In this document: positions 48,255 through 58,348 of the stretch, piece after piece
Numbering within the stretch: the first letter of the stretch is position 1
How the letters are laid out: every line of letters starts with the position of its first letter
Source: Limnochordaceae bacterium
GTDB lineage: Bacteria > Bacillota > Limnochordia > Limnochordales > DUMU01
Direction: 5' to 3'
Assembly: GCA_014896305.1 (NCBI GenBank)
Contig: JADBKQ010000003.1
Coordinates: forward strand, 1 to 64,000
DNA: 64,000 nt
Notes under the pieces: model-generated
Databases searched by the model: none
Told to the model about the DNA's origin: nothing
The model's input: only the letters and a program-made list of their open reading frames with translations
Position numbers and translations under genes: made by a program

Positions 48255-49349
48255 ATGATTCGTGAAGCGATCGCTCAGGTGACGAGTGGGCAAGCGTTGA
48301 CCCAGGAAGAGGCAGCTGCCGCTATGACCGACATCATGGAAGGCCGAGCCACTCCCGCCCAGGTGGCAGCCTGGATCACCGCCTTGCGGCTGCGGGGCGA
48401 GACCGTCCCTGAGATCGCCGGTGCGGCGATCGCCATGCGGGCCGCTGCCCACCGGATTACTCCCCGGGTCGCCCGTCTGGTGGATACATGCGGGACCGGA
48501 GGAGACGGAGCCCATACATTCAATATCTCGACCGCCGCTGCCATCGTCGTGGCCGGGGCGGGTGTGCCGGTGGCCAAGCACGGCAACCGGGCAGTCTCCA
48601 GCCAGGCCGGAAGCGCCGACGTGCTGGAAGCCCTTGGAGTGGAAGTCCTGCTCAGCCCCGCCTCGGTGCAGCAGTGTATCGAGACCATCGGCATCGGCTT
48701 TCTGTTTGCCCAGGTATTCCATCCCGCCATGCGGTTCGCGGCCGGCCCCCGGCGGGAGATCGGCATTCGCACGATCTTTAACGTCCTGGGCCCCCTGACC
48801 AATCCGGCCGCCGCCCCCACCCAATTGGTGGGGGTTTACTCAGCCGAGCTGGTTCAACCGGTGGCGGAGGTGCTGGACCGGCTGGGGTGTGAGCGGGCCC
48901 TGGTTGTCCACGGTTTGGAGGATGGAGTCGACGAGATCTCTTTGAGCGGCCCCACCCTGGCCGCCTTCCTGGACCATCATCGGGTCACCATCCGGACGCT
49001 GACGCCACAGGATCTGGGGCTCACCGCGCAACCGCCCCAGGCTGTCCGGGGCGAGAGTGCGCAAGAGAACGCCCAGCGCATTCGCCGCCTGCTGGCAGGC
49101 GAGAAGGGGCCAGCCCGTGACGTGGTGCTGCTCAACGCGGCCGGTGCTCTGTGGGCGGCCGGGGTTGCCGGCGATTTGTCCCAGGGGGTTCGACTGGCTG
49201 CCGAGAGCATCGATTCCGGCGCTGCCGCTCGCCGCCTCGAGGAGTGGGTGATGTTTACGCGTGCGGCCAAACAAGCGGAGTTACGCCAGGCCGCCCAGGC
49301 CGGCGATAGCCCCGAAACCGTCGAGCAAGTCCGGGGGGTGGCCGGCTGA
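48255..49349 (+). CDS. trpD: Anthranilate phosphoribosyltransferase
   Basis: Transfers phosphoribose from PRPP to anthranilate. PRPP-binding DTCGTGGDGAHTFNISTAAA, the KHGNRAVSSQAGSADVLEALG segment split across the active site, and GPLTNPA are present. 364 residues, slightly long at the C-terminus. ATG 48255 is 9 bases after AAGGAAGG; ATG 48246 is possible. Stop overlaps trpCF by one base. Confidence 0.95.
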   Translation: MIREAIAQVTSGQALTQEEAAAAMTDIMEGRATPAQVAAWITALRLRGETVPEIAGAAIAMRAAAHRITPRVARLVDTCGTGGDGAHTFNISTAAAIVVAGAGVPVAKHGNRAVSSQAGSADVLEALGVEVLLSPASVQQCIETIGIGFLFAQVFHPAMRFAAGPRREIGIRTIFNVLGPLTNPAAAPTQLVGVYSAELVQPVAEVLDRLGCERALVVHGLEDGVDEISLSGPTLAAFLDHHRVTIRTLTPQDLGLTAQPPQAVRGESAQENAQRIRRLLAGEKGPARDVVLLNAAGALWAAGVAGDLSQGVRLAAESIDSGAAARRLEEWVMFTRAAKQAELRQAAQAGDSPETVEQVRGVAG

Positions 49350-51118
49350 TGACAGACGCATACATCGGGCCCCGGCACGACGCGGGGGCGCTCGCCCCGA
49401 TTCTGGCTGCTCGCCGTCTCCAAACGGAGCAAGCGAAGGCGTTACGGCCGGAGGTGCAGTTGCGCCGGCAGCTGGAGATGCAGCCAGGCCCAACCAATGG
49501 ACAACCGGGCGTTGCCCGGTTCACCCGGGCGTTACGGGAGAACGGGCCGCTGGCAGTGATCGCCGAGCTGAAGAGGCGTTCGCCCTCGGCCGGACCCATC
49601 CGTCCCGAATTGGATCTCGGGGCTCAGGCGCGAGCATACACCCAGGCCGGGGCTGCGGCTCTTTCCGTGCTGACGGAGTCGGCCTACTTCGGTGGCAGCG
49701 CAGAAGATCTCGAGCGGGTGGCCTTGGCCAGTCGCTTGCCACGCCTGCGCAAAGACTTTCTGACCGAGCCGTACCACCTGTACGAAGCGGCCGCCCTGGG
49801 CGCCGATGCGGTGCTCCTGATCGTCCGCATCCTCGGCGACGACCAGCTGCGGGAACTCCTGGCCTTGGCGGAGCAACTGGGCCTGGCCGCACTGGTCGAA
49901 GTCCACGACGAAGAGGAGCTGGGCCGGGCCATCGCCCTGGATGCTACGGTGATTGGGATCAACAACCGGAACCTGGATACGCTGGTGACCGACCTGCAGA
50001 CGGTCCGGCGGCTCGCCCCGCTGGTGCCTCGCCGGCCTGGGCGCTGGGTGGTGGCGGAGAGCGGCTATCGCACGGCAGCAGACGTTGCCGACCTGCCGGG
50101 CCTGGGGATAGACGCCGTGCTGGTGGGCGAAGCGCTCTTGCGGGCCGCGGATCCGGCCAAGCGGCTGCAGGAGCTTCGTTCCGCTGGCAGCGCCGCCGGC
50201 GCACGCTCGGCGCCGGCCTTAGCAACGGCGACCCCACCCCAGCCTGAGGTACGAACGCAGGCGTCCGTGCGGGCTCAGGAGCTACCGCTGGCCAAGGCCG
50301 GGCCGGCACCGTCCGTCAAGGTGAAGATCTGCGGCCTGCAGGATCTGGCTGCGGCCCAGGCGGCCCGGGCTGCCGGCGCCGATGCCCTGGGCTTCGTCTT
50401 CTACCCCCATAGCCGCCGCTTTTTGGACCTGGAGGCGGCGCAAGCCCTCGTCAGTTCCTTACGCTCCCTGGCTCGGGATGAGGGTCTGCCCTGCCCGCAG
50501 CTGGTGGGAGTCTTCGTCCGTGCCCCGGAAGCCACCATCCTCCACCATGTGCGAGCCCTCCAGTTGAACGTCGTGCAGCTGCACGGGAACGAGTCTCCCG
50601 CCTTCGTGCAGTCTTTACGCCACCAGCTGGACCAGGCCGGGTTCACTGATACCCGCTTGTGGCTGGCCGTACCTTGCTCTCATCCGCAGGCGGCCCGCCA
50701 ACGCCTGGCCGAGCTGGGGCTGGGTAGCAGGACGGCGCCACCCCCGGTATCCGCCGTCCTGATCGACAAGATGGGTCCAGCGCCCGGAGGCAACGGGCAG
50801 CCGTTCACCCCTGAGGAGTTTGCGACCGTGCGGTCGCTGCGGGAGCACGCTCCGCACCTGGGCTGGGGGCTGGCCGGCGGTTTGCGTCCCGGCAACGTGG
50901 CCGCCGCCATCGCCGCGGTTCGTCCCGACTTCGTCGATGTTTCATCCGGAGTGGAGATCGATGGACGCAAGGACCCTGTGCTGATTCGACAATTCGTTCA
51001 AAACGCTCAACAGGCCTTTGCCTGGCTAGAAACAAAAGCAACAGCCACCGAAACGACGGCTGAGGCCGAGGCGGGCACAGGCAGGGCAGGGCATTCACCG
51101 AAGGAGGTCTTCTCGTGA
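49349..51118 (+). CDS. trpC: Fused indole-3-glycerol-phosphate synthase / phosphoribosylanthranilate isomerase
   Basis: 589 residues in two TIM barrels. Residues about 1-275 are Trp[61 protein letters not shown] and VAESGYRT. An Ala/Pro linker (about 275-320) joins Trp[44 protein letters not shown] and DVSSGVE. The order C-F equals the enterobacterial fusion, but most Firmicutes keep separate genes. ATG overlaps the trpD stop; end overlaps trpB (GTGA). Confidence 0.95.
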   Translation: MTDAYIGPRHDAGALAPILAARRLQTEQAKALRPEVQLRRQLEMQPGPTNGQPGVARFTRALRENGPLAVIAELKRRSPSAGPIRPELDLGAQARAYTQAGAAALSVLTESAYFGGSAEDLERVALASRLPRLRKDFLTEPYHLYEAAALGADAVLLIVRILGDDQLRELLALAEQLGLAALVEVHDEEELGRAIALDATVIGINNRNLDTLVTDLQTVRRLAPLVPRRPGRWVVAESGYRTAADVADLPGLGIDAVLVGEALLRAADPAKRLQELRSAGSAAGARSAPALATATPPQPEVRTQASVRAQELPLAKAGPAPSVKVKICGLQDLAAAQAARAAGADALGFVFYPHSRRFLDLEAAQALVSSLRSLARDEGLPCPQLVGVFVRAPEATILHHVRALQLNVVQLHGNESPAFVQSLRHQLDQAGFTDTRLWLAVPCSHPQAARQRLAELGLGSRTAPPPVSAVLIDKMGPAPGGNGQPFTPEEFATVRSLREHAPHLGWGLAGGLRPGNVAAAIAAVRPDFVDVSSGVEIDGRKDPVLIRQFVQNAQQAFAWLETKATATETTAEAEAGTGRAGHSPKEVFS

Positions 51119-52380
51119 TCCACCGTGCAGAACACGTTCCCCCTGCCGACACTTTTGCAGCGGCAGAATCGCCCTGTGCTGGCCAGGACCAACCGTACGG
51201 ACAGCCGGACGCCCGCGGCCACTTTGGGGTATTTGGAGGTCGCTTCGTGCCCGAAACGCTGATGCCGGCTCTGATCGAGCTGGCTCAGGCCTACGACGAG
51301 GCCCGCCAGGATCCCGCCTTCGTCCGCACCTATGAGAAGCTGCTACACGAGTATGTGGGGCGCCCCACCCCCCTGACGCTGGCACAGCGCCTGAGCGATC
51401 GGTATGGCTTTCCGATCTACCTCAAACGGGAGGACCTCTGCCACACCGGTGCCCACAAGATCAACAACGCGCTGGGTCAGGTGTTGCTCGCCCGGCGTCT
51501 GGGCAAGCGGAAGGTGATCGCCGAAACCGGGGCGGGGCAGCACGGCGTGGCCACCGCCACCGCCGCCGCCCTTTTAGGCCTCGAGTGCGATGTCTATATG
51601 GGAGAAGAGGACATGGCCCGCCAGCGTCTGAACGTCTTCCGCATGCGCCTGCTGGGTGCCCGGGTCATCCCCGTCTCCTCCGGCACGCGTACGCTCAAGG
51701 ATGCCACCAACGAGGCCATCCGCCAGTGGGTGAGCCATGTGCGGGAAACGCATTACGTTATCGGTTCGGTAGTGGGCCCGGAGCCGTATCCCCGCATGGT
51801 TCGGGACTTCCAGTCGGTGATCGGGCGGGAGGCCCGCCAGCAGATCCTGGCCGCGACCGGGCGACTACCCGCCGTCTGCCTCGCCTGTGTGGGCGGCGGA
51901 TCCAACAGCATGGGGTTGTTTTACCCGTTCTTGAACGACCCGCAAGTGCAGCTGATCGGCGTCGAAGCCGCCGGACACGGACTGGAGAGTGGTCAACACG
52001 CTGCCTCCCTCAGTGGCGGCACCCCCGGCGTGCTCCACGGGGCGTACACGTTCTTACTGCAGACCCCGGAGGGACAGGTGCAGCCGGCTTACTCCATCTC
52101 TGCCGGCCTGGACTACCCGGGGGTGGGCCCTGAACACGCCTACTTGCGCGAGAGGGGGCGGGCCCGCTATGTGAGTGTGACCGACGAAGAGGCTCTCGCC
52201 GCGACCCAGGAGCTGTGCCGTCTGGAGGGCATCCTGCCCGCCCTGGAGAGCGCTCATGCTCTGGCCTACCTGCCGCAGTTGGCCCGGAGGGCACAACCTC
52301 CTACCGGGTCAGTGATCGTAAATCTATCTGGCCGTGGGGATAAGGATGTCGATACGCTGATGGCACGCCTGTCCAGCTAA
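51115..52380 (+). CDS. trpB: Tryptophan synthase beta subunit
   Basis: PLP enzyme condensing indole with serine. It is TrpB1 type: [15 protein letters not shown]-lysine in [38 protein letters not shown], the Gly-rich phosphate loop [10 protein letters not shown] and the C-terminal HALAYLP. 421 residues; an N-terminal extension of about 25. GTG start overlaps the trpCF stop with AAGGAGG inside trpCF. A 177-base gap, unusual for trp genes, separates it from trpA. Confidence 0.96.
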   Translation: MIHRAEHVPPADTFAAAESPCAGQDQPYGQPDARGHFGVFGGRFVPETLMPALIELAQAYDEARQDPAFVRTYEKLLHEYVGRPTPLTLAQRLSDRYGFPIYLKREDLCHTGAHKINNALGQVLLARRLGKRKVIAETGAGQHGVATATAAALLGLECDVYMGEEDMARQRLNVFRMRLLGARVIPVSSGTRTLKDATNEAIRQWVSHVRETHYVIGSVVGPEPYPRMVRDFQSVIGREARQQILAATGRLPAVCLACVGGGSNSMGLFYPFLNDPQVQLIGVEAAGHGLESGQHAASLSGGTPGVLHGAYTFLLQTPEGQVQPAYSISAGLDYPGVGPEHAYLRERGRARYVSVTDEEALAATQELCRLEGILPALESAHALAYLPQLARRAQPPTGSVIVNLSGRGDKDVDTLMARLSS

Positions 52381-52518
52381 GGCAGGGCGTCAGCTCCTGG
52401 TGGAGTGCTGCCGCCAGGTTGCTGGTGCGCCTGTCCCGCCAGGGCCAGATGACAGCTGGTGACGAGTTTTGTGGGTGAAGGACGGGCAAGTGCACGGGAG
52501 CAGCTGCTCCACAGAGTT

Positions 52519-52542
52519 GGGAAAGGGTAGGGAAGGGCAGGG
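52519..52542 (+). repeat. G-quadruplex-type motif in the trpB-trpA gap
   Basis: Five GGG runs (52519, 52525, 52530, 52535, 52540) with loops AAA, TA, AA, CA on the sense strand, ending about 15 bases before the trpA start and just ahead of its GGAAGGAG ribosome-binding site. Confidence 0.55.
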
Positions 52543-52557
52543 AAGGAGAAGATCTTC

Positions 52558-53373
52558 GTGTCCACACGGGTTCAGCAGCTATTCGGGCGTCTTCGTGCCG
52601 AGCAAGAGAAAGCTCTGATCGGGTATCTTCCGGTTGGGGACCCGGATCTAGACGGGTCCTACCACCGCTGTCGTGCGGCCCTGGAGGCTGGGCTAGACGC
52701 TCTGGAGCTGGGGGTTCCATACTCGGACCCCCTGGCCGATGGCCCTGTCATTCAGGCAGCCGGCAGCCGCGCGCTGGCGGCCGGCTTTCGGCTCGACTGG
52801 CTCTGGTTGCAGGTCGAGCGTCTGCGCCGGGATTTTCCCGGACCCCCCCTGGCTGTGATGACCTACATCAACCCGGTTATCCAATATGGGCCGGAATCGT
52901 TCGTTCGCCACCTGGCGCAGGCCGGTGCGGACGCGCTGATCGTGCCCGATCTGCCAGGAGAGGAGTCTGCGGAGCTGGAGGCCATCTGCCGTCGATATGA
53001 GGTGGCACGCATTCCATTTGTCGCACCCACCACGCCGCCCGAACGCATGCGACAGATCCTGTCCCAGGCTGAGGGCTTCGTCTATTGCGTCTCCGTCACC
53101 GGGGTGACCGGCCAGCGACAGGCCGAAGAGTGGGCAGCGCAGGCTGCCTCTGTGCGCCACCTGGTTCACTCGGTCCGCCAGGCGGCCGCCGGGCTCCCCG
53201 TCTGTTTGGGCTTTGGTATCGCCTCGGGAGCCGATGTCCAGCGTCTCGCCGCCGAGGCAGATGGAGTGATCGTCGGCAGCGCCTTGATCATGGCTGCACA
53301 AGAGGGCCGCTTGCCCCCCCTGGTGGCCGAGCTCAAGCAGGCAACTCTTCCAGAAAGTCGCTGGAAAGGGTAG
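52558..53373 (+). CDS. trpA: Tryptophan synthase alpha subunit
   Basis: Cleaves indole-3-glycerol phosphate to indole for TrpB. The catalytic Glu and Asp lie in LELGVPYSDPLADGP, followed by MTYINPVIQYG, DALIVPDLPGEES, YCVSVTGVTGQR and the phosphate-site GFGIASGADV/VIVGSAL. 271 residues. GTG start; ribosome-binding site AAGGAGAAG. Likely last gene of the trp operon. Confidence 0.96.
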   Translation: MSTRVQQLFGRLRAEQEKALIGYLPVGDPDLDGSYHRCRAALEAGLDALELGVPYSDPLADGPVIQAAGSRALAAGFRLDWLWLQVERLRRDFPGPPLAVMTYINPVIQYGPESFVRHLAQAGADALIVPDLPGEESAELEAICRRYEVARIPFVAPTTPPERMRQILSQAEGFVYCVSVTGVTGQRQAEEWAAQAASVRHLVHSVRQAAAGLPVCLGFGIASGADVQRLAAEADGVIVGSALIMAAQEGRLPPLVAELKQATLPESRWKG

Positions 53374-53421
53374 AATGAAATATCAAAGAAGGTTGGAAAG
53401 GACGACGTTGGGCTGCACGTC

Positions 53422-54777
53422 TTGAATTCCCCTCGTTTCACTTCGTCTGTGACGTCTTCCCCCTCTTCCGCCTCTCCCAGTCCATCGTCGGTCGCTTGGA
53501 CGATCCCCGTCGCTTCGGCGGCCGCCTGGCAGGAGGTGGCGGTTGCTCGCCAACAGGTGGAACCGCTCTGGCGCGAGCTGGACGAGGTCGTGCGGTTCAA
53601 CCAGGCACGGGTCCTGGAGGCCTTCTGGCGGGCGGGTGTCTCCCAGGATATGCTGGGCGGCAGCACTGGTTATGGCTACGACGATGCTGGCCGGGAGGCT
53701 CTGGAGGCAGTCTATGCCTCCTATTTCCAAGCAGAGGCAGCGCTGGTGCGACCCCAGCTCGTCTCCGGTACGCACGCCCTGGCCTGTGCCCTCTATGGAT
53801 TGTTGCGACCTGGAGACGAGTTGGTCACCGTGGGACGCCCCTACGACACGCTGGCTACCTTGATCGGCCTTGGCCCCGGCGACCACGCCGGGACCCTCAT
53901 CGACAGCGGCGTCCGTTACCGGGAGGTACCCTGGGATTCTCCACAACCCGTGGATGTAGACGCAGTGTTGCGACAACTGTCCAGCTCTACCCGCGTGCTC
54001 TTTCTCCAGCGCTCCCGGGGTTACAGCCGCCGCCCTTCTTTGAATATAGAAGCGATGGCCGAGCTGATTGCAGCAGCCCGTCAGCGGGCCCCTCAGGTAA
54101 AAGTGGTCGTTGATAACTGTTACGGCGAGTTCGTAGAGACTCGCGAGCCGAGCATGGTGGGAGCCGATCTGGTCGCTGGCTCGTTGATCAAGAACCCCGG
54201 TGGTGGCCTGGCCGTCACCGGCGGGTACATCGTCGGTCGCCAGGAGTGCGTGGAAGCGGCGGCCCGCCGGCTCTTCGCTCCGGGTCTGGGCCGGGAGGTC
54301 GGCCCTCTGCTCGACCTGGCCCGTTCTCTATTCCAAGGCTTTTTCCTCGCTCCCCACATCGTGGGTGAGGCTGTGCGTGGAGCGTTGCTGGCCGCCGCTT
54401 TCTTTGCGGCCCGGGGTTGGCCGGTGGCGCCGGGCCCCCAGGAACGTCGAACGGACTTGATCCAGACGATCGACTTTCCCGATGCCGCTTCGCTGTTGAC
54501 CGCGGCGCGGGTGCTGCAGGCGGCCAGTCCCGTCGACAGCCAGGCGATTCCTGAACCCGCACCCCTGCCGGGTTACCCGGATCCGGTAGTCATGGCGGCC
54601 GGCACCTTTGTGCAGGGAGCTTCGCTGGAACTCAGTGCGGACGCGCCGTTGCGCCCGCCGTTCACCCTCTACTGGCAGGGAGGCCTTACTCGGGAGCATG
54701 TAGAAGTCGCCTTGGCGCGTATGGCTGCCAGCCTGCCGGGTCACAACCCGGGTCACAACAACGAAATGCCGGGCTAG
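53422..54777 (+). CDS. ynbB: Methionine gamma-lyase-like PLP protein (aluminium-resistance / YnbB family)
   Basis: Cys/Met-metabolism PLP-fold protein of the YnbB family. VRPQLVSGTHALACALYGLL, GSTGYGYDD, VVVDNCYGEF and LIKNPGGGLA (PLP-lysine near residue 257) are typical. Substrate uncertain. In Bacillus ynbB follows spoVK; here trp and dap genes intervene. The TTG at 53422 leads into a Ser/Pro-rich segment absent from relatives, so a later start is possible. The end lacks an obvious terminator. Confidence 0.85.
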   Translation: MNSPRFTSSVTSSPSSASPSPSSVAWTIPVASAAAWQEVAVARQQVEPLWRELDEVVRFNQARVLEAFWRAGVSQDMLGGSTGYGYDDAGREALEAVYASYFQAEAALVRPQLVSGTHALACALYGLLRPGDELVTVGRPYDTLATLIGLGPGDHAGTLIDSGVRYREVPWDSPQPVDVDAVLRQLSSSTRVLFLQRSRGYSRRPSLNIEAMAELIAAARQRAPQVKVVVDNCYGEFVETREPSMVGADLVAGSLIKNPGGGLAVTGGYIVGRQECVEAAARRLFAPGLGREVGPLLDLARSLFQGFFLAPHIVGEAVRGALLAAAFFAARGWPVAPGPQERRTDLIQTIDFPDAASLLTAARVLQAASPVDSQAIPEPAPLPGYPDPVVMAAGTFVQGASLELSADAPLRPPFTLYWQGGLTREHVEVALARMAASLPGHNPGHNNEMPG

Positions 54778-54803
54778 CGGGCTTTTGCCACGCTCCACCA
54801 GGC

Positions 54804-54831
54804 TTGACAGAGGGGGGGGATCTGTTACAAT
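54804..54831 (+). promoter_or_regulatory. speD promoter
   Basis: TTGACA (54804-54809) and TACAAT (54826-54831), 16-base spacer with a run of eight G. Sigma-A type, about 105 bases before speD. Confidence 0.75.
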
Positions 54832-54938
54832 GGCGCGGTGTCATTTGTAAACTGGGTGATGTCAGACCTGCCTGTGGACAAGGTAACCCGGTTCGACAAA
54901 GGACACACAAAATGGGTGGCGGGGGAGGCATTGTATGA

Positions 54939-55361
54939 ATGAAAAAGGCTTTGGGACGTCATATCCTGTGCGAGGCGTACGGGTGTGACCCCGAGGTCCT
55001 CGATGATCGCCGGCAAGTGGAGTCCCTCATGGTGGAAGCCGCCTTGGAAGCCGGCGCCGAGGTGCGGGAAGTAGCGTTCCACCAGTTTGTGCCCTGGGGC
55101 GTCAGCGGCGTTGTGGTCATCTCTGAGTCGCATTTGGCCATCCACACGTGGCCAGAACACCGGTACGCGGCCATAGATGTGTTCACCTGTGGGGAAGAAG
55201 TGGATCCACAGGTGGCCTGCAACCTCATCCTGCAGCGCTTGGGCGCACAATCCCACCAGCAGATGGAAGTCGCCCGAGGCACTTTCCCGCCGCTCACGGA
55301 AGTGCTCGACGTCCCCAGTCAGAAAGGGGAGAAACAACTCTTGTATGAGTCATCCCGCTAA
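54939..55361 (+). CDS. speD: S-adenosylmethionine decarboxylase proenzyme
   Basis: Pyruvoyl enzyme producing decarboxylated SAM for spermidine synthesis. The self-cleavage serine is in [14 protein letters not shown] (Glu-Ser bond, near residue 63); His and Cys of the active site appear there and in FTCGEEVDP. 140 residues, the usual bacterial small type plus a short tail. ATG 54939 is 10 bases after GGAGG. Own promoter upstream and terminator downstream; speE is not in the window. Confidence 0.95.
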   Translation: MKKALGRHILCEAYGCDPEVLDDRRQVESLMVEAALEAGAEVREVAFHQFVPWGVSGVVVISESHLAIHTWPEHRYAAIDVFTCGEEVDPQVACNLILQRLGAQSHQQMEVARGTFPPLTEVLDVPSQKGEKQLLYESSR

Positions 55362-55384
55362 TATCAGCGGTAGTGCCAAACTGT

Positions 55385-55432
55385 AGCGCCCGCCCTGGTC
55401 GGTAAGGCCGAGGCAGGGCGCTCACCTTTTCT
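55385..55432 (+). terminator. Terminator after speD
   Basis: AGCGCCC (55385-55391) pairs with GGGCGCT (55416-55422), with further pairing inside, followed by CACCTTTTCT. Confidence 0.65.
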
Positions 55433-55613
55433 CTGCCAGGCTTCACTTTTGTTCCGCATATGAGAGGATTCTGGACCGGCTTGTCGAATATTCCCATTTT
55501 AGCAGCACATTTGCCTCAGTCAGCGTCGTGTCTGGTGCACGCAACCGATTCGTAGCTCTTCTGGACCTGGACCGCGCGAGCCGCTGCGCAAACGGTTGGG
55601 GGAGGAGTGCGAC

Positions 55614-56225
55614 GTGTTGGCGACCGGGGTGAAGCCTGTTCCGGCAGATGAGGAGCTGGTTTTTTCAGCCCAGGGAGGGGACGTTTCCGCACAGGAAGAG
55701 TTGGTTCAACGGTACTGGCAGCAGGTTCACCGGTGGAGTCGGCGCTACTTCCTGCCCGGCGCCGAGCCTGACGACTTGTGGCAAGAAGCATTGCTGGGGT
55801 TTCTGAAGGCGGTGCGAGATTATACTCCGGGCGCGAGCTCGTTCGGGGGGTTTGCTTATCTCTGTGTGCGACGTCACCTGATTAGCGTTGTCAAAGGGTG
55901 CAACCGATACAAGCACCAGCCGCTCAACCACTATGTTCCCTTGCATGTCCCCATTACGGACGTCGATGGGGAAAGACCGTTGATTGAGACTCTTCCACAA
56001 TCTCTTTCCAGCGACCCTGAGTCGCTGGCCATCCTTCGCGACCAGCTGCATCGAGTACAAGACATCATTGCCCACTCCCTCAGCCCATTCGAGCTGGATG
56101 TGCTTTCTCTGTATATCAACGGCCTAAGCTACCATGAAATGGCAGAGAAGCTGAAGACGCATGCCAAGTCGATCGATAATGCTCTTTGCCGGATCAAGCA
56201 GAAGATGCATCAAGTAACTTGCTAA
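55614..56225 (+). CDS. sigH: RNA polymerase sigma factor, SigH (Spo0H)-like
   Basis: 203-residue sigma-70-family factor. Region 2 includes ELVQRYWQQVHRW, DDLWQEALLGFLKAVRDY and FGGFAYLCVRRHLISVV; region 4 has LSPFELDVLSLYINGLSYHE with helix-turn-helix AEKLKTHAKSIDNALCRIKQK. This matches stationary-phase/sporulation SigH rather than ECF factors. GTG 55614 lies 6 bases after GGAGGAG. It is not in the usual rpmG-secE-nusG context. Could direct the spoIIA promoter at 22544-22568. Confidence 0.85.
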   Translation: MLATGVKPVPADEELVFSAQGGDVSAQEELVQRYWQQVHRWSRRYFLPGAEPDDLWQEALLGFLKAVRDYTPGASSFGGFAYLCVRRHLISVVKGCNRYKHQPLNHYVPLHVPITDVDGERPLIETLPQSLSSDPESLAILRDQLHRVQDIIAHSLSPFELDVLSLYINGLSYHEMAEKLKTHAKSIDNALCRIKQKMHQVTC

Positions 56226-56376
56226 GTCGTGGCCTGTACCCAACGGTCACCAGTTTGCTCCTTCCGTCGTACGCTGCAGGTACCCCGGCTCTTCGTATGG
56301 GCGGGGACCCACCACCTTCCGCGCCGGTGTGGCCCTGAGTCAGAGCCGGGCTACCTGCAGCGAAGGGGGAAGGGCA

Positions 56377-56631
56377 ATGGTAGTGTTACTCCTGGTGGCC
56401 GTCGTCGCCGGGCTTTTAGCCAGCCTCTGTATGGCCGCCACCGTCGAGGCCGGCTGGGGGGTCCCAGCAGTATCCACCGCTGCCGAACCGCCGCCCGGGA
56501 CGCTGGCGGATCCACCTTGGGGATGGTTCACCCGGTTCGTGGGCTGGGTAAGCTTGATAGTGTACGTGCTGGCCGCCACGGCCGCCCTGACGGGGGAGGT
56601 CGTGTGGCGGGTTCTGGTTCACATTCTCTAG
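56377..56631 (+). CDS. Small unknown membrane protein
   Basis: Not recognised. 84 residues with two hydrophobic segments: LLLVAVVAGLLASLCMA at the N-terminus (possibly a signal anchor) and GWVSLIVYVLAATAAL, separated by a Pro-rich loop. ATG follows GGGGGAAGGG closely. Located 151 bases after the sigH-like gene. Confidence 0.55.
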   Translation: MVVLLLVAVVAGLLASLCMAATVEAGWGVPAVSTAAEPPPGTLADPPWGWFTRFVGWVSLIVYVLAATAALTGEVVWRVLVHIL

Positions 56632-56856
56632 CAGTTTTCCCCTCGCCCCTTCTTTCGTCTCGGTGAACCGCCTGCCTACCTTCGATTCCTGTCCGGCACG
56701 GGTCCGGAAAACGGGAGCGATCTCGCCAGGAGTCTGGCTTTTGATGGCGAACCGTTCTACCTAGCGGGGCGTGCGAGTGCCATAGCCAGTTGCGCACTCC
56801 TCGTATCATGGCTGGTTCGTGATCGCGCTTGGGCCTCTGCGGAAGGAGTCAGTCGT

Positions 56857-57585
56857 ATGATGCAAGGATGCCTGAAGCGCAAGGAGGACGCCCGGCGAGG
56901 CGCTCTCTGCACCCTGTTCCTGGGAGGATGGGCAGGCGGGTTTATACTAGTAGTGCTGATGGTTTTCGTCGGGGCAGCCGTGGCGGCTGCCAGGGAAGGC
57001 GCTATGTTGCGCTGGGGAGACGGGAAAACCGGCAATTGGTATGACTTGATTGCGGACTACCAGGGGCAAGCGGTGAGCAGCAGTGGGTCGGTAGAGCAAC
57101 GCTTGATCCTGGCGACGGCGTATGCCAACACTGGCCAGCTGACGCGTGCGTTCGAGATCTTTCAGCAACTGGGTCAGCAGACTGATCGCGCCTTTGCCCA
57201 GTCGGTGATCAACAAGTACGCCGATCGAACCCGGCAAGATCCCAATGATTTATTGGGCTGGAATCTGCAGGCGTTCGCCTGGTACTCATTGACCGGGTAC
57301 GACCAGGCCGTTCGCTGCTTCAACCAGGTTCTTCGCCTGGATCCAAATAACGTCTGGCCCAGAGAGTTTCTTGCCCTCTCGCTGGCATCGCAAGACCGGC
57401 TCGACGACGCCATCGATGTGCTGGAAAATGCTCTCAAGCTGGATGAGGGGAACCAATACACCCATTTGCTCCTGGCCATGGGATACTATCGAAAGAGGAA
57501 CTACAGCCTGGCCTTGTGGCATCTGGCGCATGCTCCCAAAGCGGCGGCGGAATTGGCACGGTACGGCGTGAAAGTAGGGTCATAA
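56857..57585 (+). CDS. Tetratricopeptide-repeat protein, membrane anchored
   Basis: 242 residues: short basic head, one membrane helix (FILVVLMVFVGAAVAAA), then TPR-like helix pairs from about residue 70: RLILATAYANTGQLTRAFEI, AFAWYSLTGYDQAVRCFNQV with LRLDPNN, and AIDVLENALKLD. TPRs mediate protein contacts; partners unknown. ATG at 56857 is 9 bases after AAGGAG. Probably outward facing, as a type II anchor, which is inferred from charge distribution. Confidence 0.75.
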   Translation: MMQGCLKRKEDARRGALCTLFLGGWAGGFILVVLMVFVGAAVAAAREGAMLRWGDGKTGNWYDLIADYQGQAVSSSGSVEQRLILATAYANTGQLTRAFEIFQQLGQQTDRAFAQSVINKYADRTRQDPNDLLGWNLQAFAWYSLTGYDQAVRCFNQVLRLDPNNVWPREFLALSLASQDRLDDAIDVLENALKLDEGNQYTHLLLAMGYYRKRNYSLALWHLAHAPKAAAELARYGVKVGS

Positions 57586-57780
57586 CTCACGCCGGCTGCA
57601 GTGACTCGAATGACGCACAGCACACTTGCGCATTGCGTAGGAGGGGGCCTGGTTCACTTGCCTTCCCCCGTTGAACCCAACTATGATCCGGCTCGTCCAT
57701 TCTCTGAAGAAGCTTCACAGTCCCGGCCATGTGCAGAGGGGTCAGCTGCCCATCAAGATGGGGGAGAGCGGACGCCGGCA

Positions 57781-58062
57781 GTGGAGAAAAGCAGGCCAGG
57801 CAGCACAGCAGATAGTGCGGTGCAGCTCCTGGGGAGCCAGACTCTGGCGGTGACGGGTCAAGTCTATCAACTCGTTACTTTCCTCAATCGCTGCCTGCGC
57901 GACCGCCACCTGGAGTTTGGGCTGCGTCGTCAAAGCGATGGCCAGTACTTGTTGTCCGTGTACCAGGTACAGGATCCGATCGGCCTGCCGTCCCAGGTGC
58001 TCTCTGCGGCAGCGCGTTCGCCAGCTCAAGTGGGGCAGGGAAAGGGCCGAAACCTGGAGTAG
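57781..58062 (+). CDS. YpmA-like / DUF4264-like small protein
   Basis: The core QLLGSQTLAVTGQVYQLV then TFLNRCLRDRHLEFGLRRQ resembles the small DUF4264/YpmA family (strand, helix, FGL strand), function unknown. GTG 57781 follows GGGGGAGAG loosely; GTG 57820 is nearer the conserved core, and the frame stays open up to GTG 57601 but the added part looks non-coding. C-terminal 25 residues are low complexity. Confidence 0.5.
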   Translation: MEKSRPGSTADSAVQLLGSQTLAVTGQVYQLVTFLNRCLRDRHLEFGLRRQSDGQYLLSVYQVQDPIGLPSQVLSAAARSPAQVGQGKGRNLE

Positions 58063-58348
58063 AAAGGGCTTGAGTCCAAAGACCGTGCAGAGGGGGAGGC
58101 CAATCCCGTCCTTGCATATGTTGGCAAGGGGGAGGGCATGCTCCTGGCGGCGACAGTTGATCCGTTGACGGAGATCAAGGGGAGGTTGCAGGAAAAGGCC
58201 GGGGCCACCGAATATGGCCGTCGTCCATCACAATAGAGATGAGAAAGGCAAAAACAATGAAGGAGGTGGTTCCCCCCTGGCGAATGAGGTGTTGTGAGAC
58301 CGGAGGCTGCAGCGTGATGGCGTGGCGATGCAGAAGGGGGAATGCGCC
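58063..58348 (+). other. Intergenic stretch with only doubtful micro-frames
   Basis: Two short frames (58138-58236, 32 codons, behind AAGGGGGAGG at very short spacing; 58239-58352, Cys-rich) are open but unconvincing. Several purine-rich GGGGGAGG blocks occur. No clear RNA gene. Confidence 0.4.

Noticed and set aside
58138-58236. 32-codon micro-ORF behind AAGGGGGAGG
   Set aside because: Spacing to the ATG is only 2-3 bases, and nothing in the peptide is distinctive.
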